Below are positions 17,960 to 26,895 of a DNA stretch of 64,000 nucleotides, one piece after another (the stretch's first letter is position 1; every line of letters starts with the position of its first letter). A program made the position numbers and the translations under genes. Origin of the DNA: Alterisphingorhabdus sp038748365 (GTDB lineage: Bacteria > Pseudomonadota > Alphaproteobacteria > Sphingomonadales > Sphingomonadaceae); assembly GCA_038748365.1 (NCBI GenBank), contig JBCDIZ010000006.1, forward strand, positions 62,001-126,000, given 5' to 3'. The notes beneath the pieces were generated by a model. It saw nothing but the letters and a program-made list of their open reading frames with translations. It did not search any database and was not told the DNA's origin.

Positions 17960-20152
17960 TTGAAAACCATTTCCACAACCGCAATCGCTATCGCCCTTAT
18001 GAGTATATCCCCTATGGCCACTGCCTCTGAAACCATGAATGACAATGATTCCCCTGCTCAAGCACAATCTCAAGCAGACGATGGCATACCCGGCCCTGAA
18101 CAAGATCCCTATATATGGCTGGAGGAAGCACGCAGCGAAAAGGCGCTTGAATGGGTCGAGGCGGAGAACACCCGCACTTTGGGTGTGCTTGAGACGGACC
18201 CGCGCTTTGAGGCGCTCAAAAATGAAGCACTCGCCATTTTCGATAGTGAGGACCGCATCCCTTACGTGGCCTTCCGCCCCGATGGCCTGTATAATTTCTG
18301 GCAAGACAAACAGAACCCCAAGGGCCTGTTACGGCGCACAACGATTGAAAGCTACAAAACCGACAATCCCGAATGGGAGACCATTCTCGATGTTGACGCG
18401 CTCGCTGCGGCCGAAGGCAAGGAATGGGTCTATAAGGGCTCGACCTGCCTGCCCCCGGCGCTGGAAAAATGCATGATCGCGCTCTCCGATGGCGGCGAGG
18501 ATGCCACCATCATGCGCGAATTCGACATGAAAACGAAAAGCTTTGTCGAAGGTGGTTTTGAACTGCCTGAAAAGAGCCAGGGCAGTATTCAATGGGTCGA
18601 TGAAGATACGCTGATGGTGGGCCGCGGCTTTGGCGAAGGCACGCTGACCGACAGCGAATATCCCTTCACCACGCGTGTGTGGAAACGCGGCACGGACATA
18701 GCGGATGCAAAAGAAATCTTCCGCGGCGAATCCAGCGACGTTTGGGCAGGCGCAAGTCTGATGCGCGACAATACTGGTACAATCCACGCTACTACTGCAT
18801 TTCGCGGTGTTAGCTTTCATGAAAGCGAGTATTTCTGGCTCAATCCTGAGAATTATGAATGGGTGAAGCTTGATATTCCGAAGAAAGCCTCACCTTATGG
18901 CATCGTCGATGGCCATGTGCTGCTCTCAACTGATGTTGATTGGGAAGTAGACGGCCAGACATTCCCGGCGGACAGCCTGATCGCTGTTGATCTGGAGGAA
19001 TGGAAAGCCGATCCCAATGGCGCCAAAAAGACGCTGGTCTGGGCCCCGGCAGAACGCCAGACCAAGCGCGGCGGGGCGATCACCGGCAATGCGTTGTTCG
19101 TCGCCATGCTCGACAATGTCGTCGGCAAAATCCTGCAGTTCAATTTCAAGGATGGCGCATGGGTGAGCGGGGAAGTCGCCCTGCCCGACAATGCCACGGT
19201 CGGCATCGCCACCAGCTCGGACGAGACCGATCAGATCATGTTCACGGTCACCGATTTCCTGAATCCGACAACGCTTTACTATAGCGACGGTAACGGCGAC
19301 CCTGAGGTCATCAAGACGTCGCCCAGCCGTTTTGATCCGGCAGGAATGGACGTCGAACAGCATGAAGCGGTAAGCAAGGACGGAACAAAAATCCCCTATT
19401 TCATCGTCAAGCCCAAGGGCATGGCTATGAACGGCGAGACCGCAACGCTGATGACCGGCTATGGCGGTTTTCAGGTTCCCCGCTTGCCCGCCTATCTCGC
19501 CACCACTGGCAAGATGTGGCTGGAAAGAGGCGGCGCATATGTGCTCGCCAATCTGCGTGGCGGTGGTGAGTTTGGCCCAGGTTGGCACCAGAGCGCCATC
19601 CGCGAGAACAAGCAGCGCACCTGGGATGACTTTATAGCCGTAGGGCAGGACTTGGTGGACAAGGGTTTCACTAGCCCTGAGCATCTCGGCATTCAGGGCG
19701 GCTCGCAAGGTGGCCTGTTGGTCGGCACCGCCTTCACCCAGCGCCCCGATCTGTTCGGCGCGGCGATTGTGCAGATCCCGCTGTTTGACATGCTGCGCTA
19801 TCACCTGATCGGCCGCGGTGCATCATGGATCGGCGAATATGGCGATCCGCGCATCCCCGAACAGCGCGCCTGGATTGAAGGCTATTCGCCCTATCAGAAA
19901 ATTGTCGAGGGCTTGGACTATCCCACCCCGTTCCTCTGGGCCTCCACCGCAGACGACCGCACCCATCCGGCACACGCCCGCAAAGGCGCGGCGAAGCTGA
20001 AAGAACTCGGCCAGCCCTATTATTATTTCGAGGATACCATCGGCGGCCATTCAGGCGGCGTAGACAATGAACAGCGCGCAAAACTACAGGCACTGCAATA
20101 TGTGTACCTGATGCAGCGGTTGATGGATGATGATGCGGGGAGTGGGGATTGA
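17960..20152 (+). CDS. Prolyl oligopeptidase family serine peptidase (S9), exported
   Basis: A secreted S9 peptidase of about 730 residues. The chosen start is TTG at 17960 with a GAGAGGA site; it gives a clean signal peptide, MKTISTTAIAIALMSISPMA ending TASE. An earlier ATG at 17870 in frame would bury this signal. A beta-propeller domain occupies the first two thirds. The catalytic domain has Ser in IQGGSQGGLLVG, Asp in STADDRTHPAHARKG and His in IGGHSGGVDNE. The N-terminal DPYIWLEEARSEKALEWVEA is the usual opening of the family. It probably degrades peptides in the periplasm. An inverted repeat follows at 20181-20237. Confidence 0.92.
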   Translation: MKTISTTAIAIALMSISPMATASETMNDNDSPAQAQSQADDGIPGPEQDPYIWLEEARSEKALEWVEAENTRTLGVLETDPRFEALKNEALAIFDSEDRIPYVAFRPDGLYNFWQDKQNPKGLLRRTTIESYKTDNPEWETILDVDALAAAEGKEWVYKGSTCLPPALEKCMIALSDGGEDATIMREFDMKTKSFVEGGFELPEKSQGSIQWVDEDTLMVGRGFGEGTLTDSEYPFTTRVWKRGTDIADAKEIFRGESSDVWAGASLMRDNTGTIHATTAFRGVSFHESEYFWLNPENYEWVKLDIPKKASPYGIVDGHVLLSTDVDWEVDGQTFPADSLIAVDLEEWKADPNGAKKTLVWAPAERQTKRGGAITGNALFVAMLDNVVGKILQFNFKDGAWVSGEVALPDNATVGIATSSDETDQIMFTVTDFLNPTTLYYSDGNGDPEVIKTSPSRFDPAGMDVEQHEAVSKDGTKIPYFIVKPKGMAMNGETATLMTGYGGFQVPRLPAYLATTGKMWLERGGAYVLANLRGGGEFGPGWHQSAIRENKQRTWDDFIAVGQDLVDKGFTSPEHLGIQGGSQGGLLVGTAFTQRPDLFGAAIVQIPLFDMLRYHLIGRGASWIGEYGDPRIPEQRAWIEGYSPYQKIVEGLDYPTPFLWASTADDRTHPAHARKGAAKLKELGQPYYYFEDTIGGHSGGVDNEQRAKLQALQYVYLMQRLMDDDAGSGD

Positions 20153-20180
20153 GTGCGTATCCCAGGATTGCGGGCAATTC

Positions 20181-20237
20181 GGGGACAGTTTGTTAGCACT
20201 GCGGCAACCGCAGGAACTGACGGTGCAAAACTGTCCC
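20181..20237. repeat. Inverted repeat with ggggacagttt arms
   Basis: The arms ggggacagttt (20181-20191) and aaactgtcccc (20227-20237) are perfect complements and enclose a smaller palindrome ctgcggcaaccgcag. It lies 28 bp after the stop of the prolyl oligopeptidase. It may act as a terminator, although there is no T-run, or be a remnant of a mobile repeat, since ggggacag ends recur in bacterial intergenic repeats. Confidence 0.65.
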
Positions 20238-20393
20238 CTAAACATCCTGCCCAAAGGATATGAGCGCTTTGTCGAATATCAGTCTCTATCAGATAGGGAA
20301 CCGAAATACTGTCTGAACGTTAATCAGGAACTTTTGCGCATCCAAAATAAGCAGACTTCAACCAAAAAGTATCTGGTGTAATCTGCTTGAAGA

Positions 20394-20406
20394 TGATAAT
20401 GATTAT
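20394..20406. promoter_or_regulatory. Probable Fur box
   Basis: GATAATGATTATC is a perfect 6-1-6 palindrome and matches the core of the classical Fur operator built from GATAAT units. It sits 50 bp upstream of the first gene of the DUF3649/PepSY/DUF3325 operon, a position that would block the promoter when iron is plentiful. Alphaproteobacterial iron regulators other than Fur could also use such a site. Confidence 0.7.
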
Positions 20407-20456
20407 CAAGAGTAAACATCTGTGTTTCCGCCATTAACAGAGGCATTCCTCTAACC

Positions 20457-20804
20457 ATGACAAGCGTCAAAAGCTCATCAGCTATGGATGACGCAATTGC
20501 AGCCGGCTTGACTGGAAGTAGAATACGGGCTGTTGCAGACAGCCGCACCTGGCGCAGTGTGCTGGCAATATTCGGCGGCTATGCCTTTACCAATGGCTAT
20601 GTCGCCTTGCTCAGCGTCCTGCTGGTCTATGCCGGGATGGACCGTGGTGAGGCTATGTGGTGGCCGGTGCTGACCGCCTTTCTGGTGTTCACTGCCGTGG
20701 TCATCTGGGCCGCAGCTACCACCCGGCCATTGCTCACAAGCGCTATCATCATCGGTGGCGCGGCGGCGATGATCGCTATCGCACCATGGCTGGCGGCCTT
20801 GTAA
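20457..20804 (+). CDS. Small membrane protein, DUF3649-like, iron-uptake operon
   Basis: A 115-residue protein with three hydrophobic segments (about residues 34-57, 65-85 and 92-112). The opening of the conserved part, RTWRSVLAIFGGYAFTNGYV, resembles DUF3649 proteins, which are found next to PepSY proteins in iron-regulated operons. Its stop overlaps the start of the PepSY gene (TAATG). A Fur-like box precedes it. The molecular role is not known. Confidence 0.7.
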   Translation: MTSVKSSSAMDDAIAAGLTGSRIRAVADSRTWRSVLAIFGGYAFTNGYVALLSVLLVYAGMDRGEAMWWPVLTAFLVFTAVVIWAAATTRPLLTSAIIIGGAAAMIAIAPWLAAL

Positions 20805-22420
20805 TGAAGATCACCGAAGATTTCCGCAAATCCATGGGCTGGCTTCACACTTGGGCCGGCATTGCTGTCTCCTGCTTCCTGTTTATGGTTTTCTGGATGG
20901 GCAGTCTGGCGGTGTTCGATTCCGAAATTGACCAGTGGATGAAGCCGGAGCTGCGCGCCGCGCCGACAGAGGCAAGCGCGTCGATTGATGATATCGCGCT
21001 GCCAATATTGCAGGGAGAAGCAAACGAATCGCCGCGCTTTTTCATGACTATGCCGCGCCATCGCCGACCGTTTTATTCGGTCGGTTGGGTTAATGGCGAC
21101 GGGGAATTTGAACGGGTGCAGATCAACCCGCAGACCGGCGAGAAGGTAACACCGACCGAGAGCTTTGCCGGGACCAGCTTTTTCTACCCGTTCCATTACA
21201 GCCTGCACCTGCCTGATGGTATCGGCTACTGGATTGTCGGCTTTTCTTCGGTGGCGATGCTGGTTTTGATCGTCTCGGGCATCTTCATCCACCGCAAGAT
21301 CATCAAGGACTTTTTCACCTTCCGGCCGAAAAAACAGCTGCGGCGCTCGACCCTTGACCTGCATAATCTGACCTCGATGATCGCGCTGCCTTTTCATTTC
21401 ATCTTCCCGCTGACCGGGCTGATTATCTTTTTCAGCATCTATCTGCCCTGGGCCTCAGCGGTGCCGTTTCAGGGCGATGACCAGGAAAAATTCGCCGCCA
21501 TGTTCGGCAATGCCGCTGTCGAGGCATCGGGCGACCCGGCGCCGGAAATTGCCTCGCTGCAAAGCTATGTCGACCGTGCCGAGGCAATCTGGAGTGTGCG
21601 TAATGGTGAGCCTGCCAAGGTTGATCTTATTAGCATCGCACTCGCCAATGATGCCAATGCCAACATCACTCTGCGCGAGACATTCCCCTCGCGTGCAGTG
21701 TCAATGTCCCGCAACATGACCGTTTTTGATGCAGCCAGCGGCGATATTATTTCCGATGCGCCTGCCGGACCCGGCCGCAAGACTCATGCCTGGTTGAGCG
21801 GCCTGCATTTCATCCAGTTCAACAGCTGGAGCCTGCGCTGGCTCTATTTCATCGCTGGCCTTTCCGGCTGTGTGATGATCGCCAGTGGCCTGATGTTCTG
21901 GATGCGTGCCCGCATCCGCAAGGGCGTTATCGAGCCGCGCAGCGTGCGTGTAGTGCGCGGGCTCAGCATTGGCTCGATCAGCGGTATCATCCTTTCCAGC
22001 GGCGCCTATCTTGTCACCAACCGCATCATGCCGGCGCAATATGAAGGCTATCTCGGCCTTGACCGCGCCTATAGCGAGGTTGTGATATTCTATCTGGTGT
22101 GGATCGCCAGCTTCATCCATGCCGCCATCCGCGGCAAGGCAGCGTGGCGCGAACAGGCCTGGGCCATTGCCGCCACCGCATTGGCCGCTGTGGCGCTCAA
22201 CTGGATCACCACCGGCGATCATCCCGTCACCGCCGCAGCGCAAGGCCTGTGGCAAATAGCGAGCATGGATCTGGTGCTGATTGCCGGCGCTTTTGCCGCG
22301 ATCTATGCCGCCAGAAAGCTCGGCGCGCAGCAGCCAGAGACAGGTACCGATAAAGCCGCAGCAGGGGCCGCAGGAGCCGCAGAGCCCGCCATGGCCGACG
22401 CCGCGGTGCCCGCCGAATGA
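20804..22420 (+). CDS. PepSY-associated TM helix protein (siderophore/iron uptake type)
   Basis: A membrane protein of 538 residues. It starts MKITEDFRKSMGWLHTWAGI, the typical opening of the PepSY-TM family, where the first helices carry conserved His residues. A periplasmic domain (RPFYSVGWVNGDGEFERVQI) is followed by HYSLHLPDGIGYWIVGFSS, DLHNLTSMIALPFHFIFPLT, and four or more C-terminal helices. Family members (FpvG, PiuB types) are linked to reduction or release of iron from siderophores in the periplasm. The tail is Ala-rich. It lies between DUF3649-like and DUF3325-like genes with tight spacing, so one operon under the Fur-like box. Confidence 0.88.
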   Translation: MKITEDFRKSMGWLHTWAGIAVSCFLFMVFWMGSLAVFDSEIDQWMKPELRAAPTEASASIDDIALPILQGEANESPRFFMTMPRHRRPFYSVGWVNGDGEFERVQINPQTGEKVTPTESFAGTSFFYPFHYSLHLPDGIGYWIVGFSSVAMLVLIVSGIFIHRKIIKDFFTFRPKKQLRRSTLDLHNLTSMIALPFHFIFPLTGLIIFFSIYLPWASAVPFQGDDQEKFAAMFGNAAVEASGDPAPEIASLQSYVDRAEAIWSVRNGEPAKVDLISIALANDANANITLRETFPSRAVSMSRNMTVFDAASGDIISDAPAGPGRKTHAWLSGLHFIQFNSWSLRWLYFIAGLSGCVMIASGLMFWMRARIRKGVIEPRSVRVVRGLSIGSISGIILSSGAYLVTNRIMPAQYEGYLGLDRAYSEVVIFYLVWIASFIHAAIRGKAAWREQAWAIAATALAAVALNWITTGDHPVTAAAQGLWQIASMDLVLIAGAFAAIYAARKLGAQQPETGTDKAAAGAAGAAEPAMADAAVPAE

Positions 22421-22433
22421 CCAGCGACATGCC

Positions 22434-22748
22434 ATGGATATGATTATCGCGACGCTCTGGCTGGCGCTCGCTTTCGTACTGTCACTGGCGGGCTGTGCGA
22501 TGCTGGCGATGACGCAGAAACCGCATTGGCGCGCGATCACCGACAGCAAGAGCAACCCACCCAAAACCGCCATCCCCGGATGGCTGTGCATCGCAGCGGC
22601 GCTGGTGCCATGCATCATCCGCGACGGCATCAGCTTTGCGATGCTGCTCTGGCCACTGATCTTCGCGCTGGCTGCCTTTAGCATCGCCATGACGCTGACC
22701 TATAAGCCCAGCCTGATGCGCCCTTTCTCAGCGCTCTTGCGGTCCTGA
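22434..22748 (+). CDS. DUF3325-like small membrane protein
   Basis: A 104-residue protein with three or four hydrophobic helices. MDMIIATLWLALAFVLSLAG is followed by AMLAMTQKPHW, WLCIAAALVPCIIRDGISFA and LIFALAAFSIAMTL. This fits DUF3325 proteins that follow PepSY genes in iron operons. The ATG at 22434 is chosen because the frame upstream lies within the PepSY coding region; the gap to that gene is 13 bp. Role unknown. Confidence 0.75.
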   Translation: MDMIIATLWLALAFVLSLAGCAMLAMTQKPHWRAITDSKSNPPKTAIPGWLCIAAALVPCIIRDGISFAMLLWPLIFALAAFSIAMTLTYKPSLMRPFSALLRS

Positions 22749-23053
22749 TAGGGCCTCAGCCTTTGCGCCGGAGGTAATTCGCGCTTTTCTTTATCTTCGC
22801 GACCTTCGCGTGAAAACATTTGGCTTGGTGAGAGCCTGCCACTTGGGCAATCGGTGGCGGTCACAGCAACATATTGCAGATGCTCCTCCACCAACTTTTG
22901 TGGTTCCGCTGTTGCTGCGCGACATCCGCGAATGCCCGGAGACAAGCTCAAGGAAAAATTCCGGGAATTACGGTAAAAGTGTGTCATCCAATACTGCCTA
23001 TTGTTGGAGGTATAGCGTTCAACTTAATTGCGCAGTCTATCACACACGCCGCT
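22749..23053. other. Intergenic region between convergent genes
   Basis: This 305-bp gap separates the iron operon from the convergent sulfatase. It contains a stretch at 22779-22812 (ttcgcgaccttcgcgtgaa) of a kind often repeated in these genomes. A 115-codon rightward frame through it shows no family features and runs into the sulfatase, so it is not called. No clear terminator seen. Confidence 0.4.
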
Positions 23054-24727
23054 TCAATTGGGCCAGATCACAAACTCATCGCCCTCCGCAGGTGCTTGAT
23101 CTATCGTCTTGTCGATCAAAATCGGGGTTTTCAATTTGTGCGGGTACAGCGAATTGACGGCATCGGCATGGTGGCGGTCTAGCAGGGCTTGCAATTCAGT
23201 CGCCTTTGCCGGTTGCTGATCGATCAGGTTGCTCTGCTCGGTCGGGTCGCTTGCCAGATTGAACAGCCAGGATTTCTTCTGATAGCCGTCTACTTGCAGC
23301 TTCCAGTCTCCAGCGCGCACCACACGGTACGCGCCGGACTGCCAATAGATCGCGTCATCCTCGCGCTCAATCACGCCGTCGCCTGTGGCCTCGACCAAAA
23401 TATTGCGGCCATCGATCACCCTGTCTTGCGGCACCCGTGCCCCGGTTGCCGCAGCCAGCGTCGGCAGCAGATCGATATGTGCAACCGGCGTATCGACCAA
23501 CGTGCCCGGGGCAATGCGCTGTGGCCATTTGACCAACATCGGAACGCGGATGCCGCCTTCAAACAACGTAATTTTCCAGCCTCTGAACGGTGCATTGATC
23601 TGCGGCAGGCCGACATATCCGGCGCCGCCATTGTCGCTGCTGAGAACGATGATCGTGTTTTCTGCCAGGCCCTCGGCTTCCAGCTTGTCCATGATGCGGC
23701 CAACGCTGCGATCGAGCGCGCGGATCATGGCGGCATAGACGCGCAGCCTGTGCGGCTGAATATCGCCGACGGCTTCATAGTCTTCACGCGTCGCCTGTAA
23801 CGGCGTGTGCGTCGCCCAATGCGCCAGATAGAGAAAGAAAGGCCGGTTCTTATTGGCTTCGATGACCTTGAGGCTTTCATCTGTCCACCAATCAGTAAGA
23901 TAGCCGCCGGGTGCAAACACCTCGCCGCCATTATAGGAGGCGGCATATTGCATTGCGGCCCAGAGGAAGCGGTCAATCGGGTCGAAGTCCAGCTTTGCAT
24001 TGACTACGCCGGGATCATCTTCGGGCAGGAAAAGGCCGCTATGCATGAGCAGGCTTTCATCAAAGCCTTGGGCATTGGGCGTAAAGTCGGCGCGTCGCCC
24101 GAGATGCCATTTGCCGATATGCACGGTGTGATAGTCCTGCTCTTGCAGCAATTCGGCAATCGTAATCTCCGACCCGGGCAATCCTTGATCCGCATAGGAC
24201 AAGGCTTCCGAGCGAATATCGGCGTTAACGGCAACTGGCGGCAAGGGACTATGATCATCAGCATTTATGATAGTGGCAATGACGTCGCTCATACCTTCAG
24301 GTGTCGGTGTGAATTCAAAGCCGGTTCGTGTGGGATAACGACCCGTCATCAGCATCGCGCGCGAAGGTGCGCAGGTTCCGGTGCCGGAATAGGCCTGCGC
24401 ATAAATCGCGCCATCGGCTGCTAGCCTGTCAATATTGGGGGTCGGAACCTGCCCGTCTGCAACGCCGCCGCCAAAGGTCGACAGATCATTATAGCCAAAA
24501 TCGTCAAGCAGAATGAAAACGACATTGGGTGGACGCTCAGAGATCGGCTGCGTTGGGGTATCCGGGCCTTTCTCCCAATTCACTTCGCGATAGGGAGCGA
24601 CTTCAACCTTGTTTGCTCTTGCCTGATTGAGCGCAATCTGAGTCAGGATTTCGGCACGATTAAACCAGGCAATTGTGCCGACAGCAATGACCACAACCAG
24701 CCCGATGATGAGCACTTTTTTCAGCAA
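23054..24727 (-). CDS. Sulfatase (arylsulfatase family), membrane-anchored
   Basis: A 557-residue alkaline-phosphatase-fold sulfatase. A hydrophobic N-terminal helix (VLIIGLVVVIAVGTIAWF) anchors or exports it. The metal-binding start is NVVFILLDDFGYNDLSTFGG, and the formylglycine motif is GTCAPSRAMLMTGR, of the Cys-type CxPSR that needs a formylglycine-generating enzyme or anaerobic equivalent. Further active-site parts are HIGKWHLG and VLSSDNGGAGYVG. It probably removes sulfate from a sulfated polysaccharide or sterol, as common in marine bacteria. The start codon is TTG with a GAGGG site 8 bp upstream. It is a single gene. Confidence 0.93.
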   Translation of the reverse strand: MLKKVLIIGLVVVIAVGTIAWFNRAEILTQIALNQARANKVEVAPYREVNWEKGPDTPTQPISERPPNVVFILLDDFGYNDLSTFGGGVADGQVPTPNIDRLAADGAIYAQAYSGTGTCAPSRAMLMTGRYPTRTGFEFTPTPEGMSDVIATIINADDHSPLPPVAVNADIRSEALSYADQGLPGSEITIAELLQEQDYHTVHIGKWHLGRRADFTPNAQGFDESLLMHSGLFLPEDDPGVVNAKLDFDPIDRFLWAAMQYAASYNGGEVFAPGGYLTDWWTDESLKVIEANKNRPFFLYLAHWATHTPLQATREDYEAVGDIQPHRLRVYAAMIRALDRSVGRIMDKLEAEGLAENTIIVLSSDNGGAGYVGLPQINAPFRGWKITLFEGGIRVPMLVKWPQRIAPGTLVDTPVAHIDLLPTLAAATGARVPQDRVIDGRNILVEATGDGVIEREDDAIYWQSGAYRVVRAGDWKLQVDGYQKKSWLFNLASDPTEQSNLIDQQPAKATELQALLDRHHADAVNSLYPHKLKTPILIDKTIDQAPAEGDEFVIWPN

Positions 24728-24979
24728 TATCGCACCCTCTCAGACAACTCATGGCAAGCGCATTTTTAAGGGTCGCACCCGCCTGGTCGACCGCCCTTTT
24801 ATCTAAACCCAGTTAGCGCATGACACTCGGGATCACAACATACCCATACATCGCGCCTGACCATCATTGTTGATGAAATTGCGGTGATAGTTACCTTACC
24901 GCCAAGCGATAGCAGATAGGGCAGAGCCGACATCAATGAGAACCGTGCAGCATGTATTTGCTAAGCAAGCACCAAATAA

Positions 24980-25056
24980 TGGTAGCGGAGGAGGGACTTG
25001 AACCCCCGACACGCGGATTATGATTCCGCTGCTCTAACCACCTGAGCTACTCCGCC
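24980..25056 (-). tRNA. tRNA-Met (CAU), elongator type
   Basis: The 77-nt leftward gene begins GGCGGAGTAGCTCAG and ends CTCCGCTACCA with the CCA encoded (24980-24982). The anticodon stem-loop carries CAU within GAATCATAATC. The variable loop and T arm GGGGGTTCAAGTCCC are canonical. The first pair is G-U, so initiator-like features are absent except at that pair; the elongator is the best reading, though a tRNA-Ile(CAU) modified at C34 is formally possible. Confidence 0.95.
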
Positions 25057-25211
25057 ATACCGGCAAAATCCCGGCTTATCGGGATCGCAGAGCGCGGGCT
25101 ATAGTTGCCACTTGCAGAGGGGTCAATATGGCATAGCAGCATGGCGATAATTTTTCTGGCTTGACGCTTCTTGTCCACCATGTGCAGAGACGTAACGCTT
25201 AATGTTACACA

Positions 25212-25477
25212 GGACCAGTGCCTAAGGAATAGCATGGTCGTGACTTGGCCAGAAAAGGCCAGATATAGGAGCGAGTGAGGAGCATAGTGGTTCTATTTGA
25301 CGATCGAGCGACGACGAACTGGCCTTTTCTGGCCAAGCCCCTTCGGGGTGGCGTGCTGCGGGCGACCTGCTACGTCAAAGCCCTTGCAGGTAGATTAACT
25401 ATCTGCTGCGAACTTTTCCTTAAAGCTCATCCCGCAGCACGCCATCTCGATCCATGCTATTCCTTAGGCACTGGTCC
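25212..25477. mobile_element. 266-bp nested inverted-repeat element (MITE-like or structured element)
   Basis: The termini are a perfect 26-bp inverted repeat (25212-25237 and 25452-25477). Inside are two more perfect inverted repeats in tandem: 19 bp (25244-25262 with 25319-25337, core ggccagaaaaggcc) and 14 bp (25349-25362 with 25431-25444, core gcgtgctgcggg). A weak hairpin acctgc/gcaggt (25365-25370 with 25386-25391) lies within the last. The arms nest as A-B-B'-C-C'-A', so one strand would fold to a three-way junction. CA flanks both ends, a possible but weak target duplication. No transposase or convincing gene is inside. It ends 34 bp before the oxidoreductase start. Confidence 0.75.
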
Positions 25478-25511
25478 CAGGGTTGCAGGATAGACATGAC
25501 AGGCAAGCGCA

Positions 25512-26756
25512 ATGGACAGCTATGATGTTATCATCGTCGGGGCCGGCCATGCCGGAGCGCAGACCGCAATTGCGCTGCGTCAGAGTGGCTATGAAGGCAG
25601 CATCGCACTGATCGGCGATGAACCGCATCTGCCCTATGAACGACCACCGCTTTCCAAAGAATATTTGAGCGGTGGCAAGGAATTTGAGCGCATGGCCTTG
25701 CGCCCCGAAGCGTTCTGGGAAGAGCGCGACGTGACCATGATGCTGGGCCATAGAGTTTCACAGGTGGCATCGGGGCTGAACGAGGTTACCCTCTCCAATG
25801 ATATGGTGTTGCGCTATGGCAAGCTGATATGGGCCGCAGGCGGGGCGCCGCGGATGCTCGATTGTCCGGGCAGCCATAGCCGCAATGTCTTTGGTCTGCG
25901 TGCCAAAACCGATGCCGATGCGATCAAAGCCGCGCTGCCCGATGCGACCAATGTGGTCATTATCGGCGGTGGCTTTATCGGGCTGGAGGTCGCCGCAGCG
26001 GCAGCCAAGGCAGGCAAAACGGTTACTGTTATTGAGCTGCAAGACCGATTGCTATCGCGGGTCTGTGGACAGATGATTGCCGATTATTATCAGCAACTGC
26101 ACCAGAGCCATGGGGTTACCATTCAGCTAAACACCCAGGCGGAGAAATTCGTCACCAATGATGACGGCATGGCCACTTCGATATTGCTGGAAGACGGCAC
26201 CAACCTGCCCTGTGATCTGGTGGTCTTTGGTATTGGCATTATTCCCGAAACCGGGCCGCTGATTGCCGATGGTGCTATGGGTGGCAATGGCGTCGATGTG
26301 GATGGCATGTGCCGTACCAGCCTGCCCGGTATCTATGCCATTGGCGACTGTGCCACCCATGCCAATGCCTATGCCAATGGCGCGCATACCCGACTGGAAT
26401 CGGTGCAGAATGCCAATGATCAGGCCAAGACGGTCGCTATGGATATTATCGGCAAGGGCGCGCCATACAGAGTCGTGCCATGGTTTTGGTCGAACCAATA
26501 TGATGCACGGCTGCAAACCGTAGGCGTCGCTATGGGCTATGATGAGGAAATCATGCGCGGCGACCCGGAAAAGGGTAGCTTCTCAGTGGTTTACCTTAGA
26601 GATGACCGCGTGATTGCGCTCGATTGCGTTAACAAGACCAAGGATTATGTCCAGGGACGCGCTTTAATCGAAGCAGCGGTTGAAGATGGTCAGGAGTTAG
26701 ACAAAACGCAACTTGCCGATTCTGAAATACCGCTGAAAGAGGTTGGGCGGGCGTAA
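25512..26756 (+). CDS. FAD-dependent ferredoxin reductase (rhodocoxin reductase type)
   Basis: A 414-residue NAD(H)-linked flavoprotein. It has VIIVGAGHAGAQTAIALRQ for FAD, ERPPLSKEYLSG, the NADH-binding VVIIGGGFIGLEVAAAAAKAGK, and the second FAD motif GIYAIGDCATHANAYANG. The C-terminal reductase domain begins VPWFWSNQYDARLQTVG. This is the type that feeds electrons through a [2Fe-2S] ferredoxin to cytochrome P450 or ring hydroxylases. Neither partner is adjacent, so its physiological partner is unknown. The unusual inverted-repeat element lies directly upstream. Confidence 0.92.
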   Translation: MDSYDVIIVGAGHAGAQTAIALRQSGYEGSIALIGDEPHLPYERPPLSKEYLSGGKEFERMALRPEAFWEERDVTMMLGHRVSQVASGLNEVTLSNDMVLRYGKLIWAAGGAPRMLDCPGSHSRNVFGLRAKTDADAIKAALPDATNVVIIGGGFIGLEVAAAAAKAGKTVTVIELQDRLLSRVCGQMIADYYQQLHQSHGVTIQLNTQAEKFVTNDDGMATSILLEDGTNLPCDLVVFGIGIIPETGPLIADGAMGGNGVDVDGMCRTSLPGIYAIGDCATHANAYANGAHTRLESVQNANDQAKTVAMDIIGKGAPYRVVPWFWSNQYDARLQTVGVAMGYDEEIMRGDPEKGSFSVVYLRDDRVIALDCVNKTKDYVQGRALIEAAVEDGQELDKTQLADSEIPLKEVGRA

Positions 26757-26759
26757 TAA

Positions 26760-26894
26760 CCTTCTCTCCCTCAAGGGAGAGGGGGCTGTCAAACTAGTAA
26801 AGCGCAAGTGGATAGGCCCCACCCCGCTGCGACTAACCCTTTCGCTTCGCTCAAGGCTAAGTCTCACTGCCCCTCCCCTAAAGGAGGAGGGGGC
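26760..26894. repeat. Dispersed repeat, family B, copy 1
   Basis: A 135-bp segment filling the whole gap between two convergent genes. It starts with the palindrome ctctccctcaagggagag and ends with cccctcccctaaaggagg. Between them are the words aggccccaccccgctgcgac, taaccctttcgcttcgctc and taagtctcactg. The reverse complement is closely similar to the segment at 34864-35010. It probably also acts as a bidirectional terminator. Confidence 0.75.
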
Positions 26895-26895
26895 A

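Noticed and set aside
18926..19804. 292-codon leftward frame within the prolyl oligopeptidase
   Set aside because: Antisense shadow; the rightward frame has all catalytic residues.
21701..22690. 329-codon leftward frame over the PepSY and DUF3325 genes
   Set aside because: Composition and lack of domains mark it as the antisense shadow of the well supported rightward genes.
22810..23157. 115-codon rightward frame before the sulfatase
   Set aside because: Overlaps the sulfatase 3' end and shows no recognisable domain.
25275..25493. 72-codon frame inside the nested inverted-repeat element
   Set aside because: Spans the internal stems, which explain the sequence better; no ribosome site or family features.
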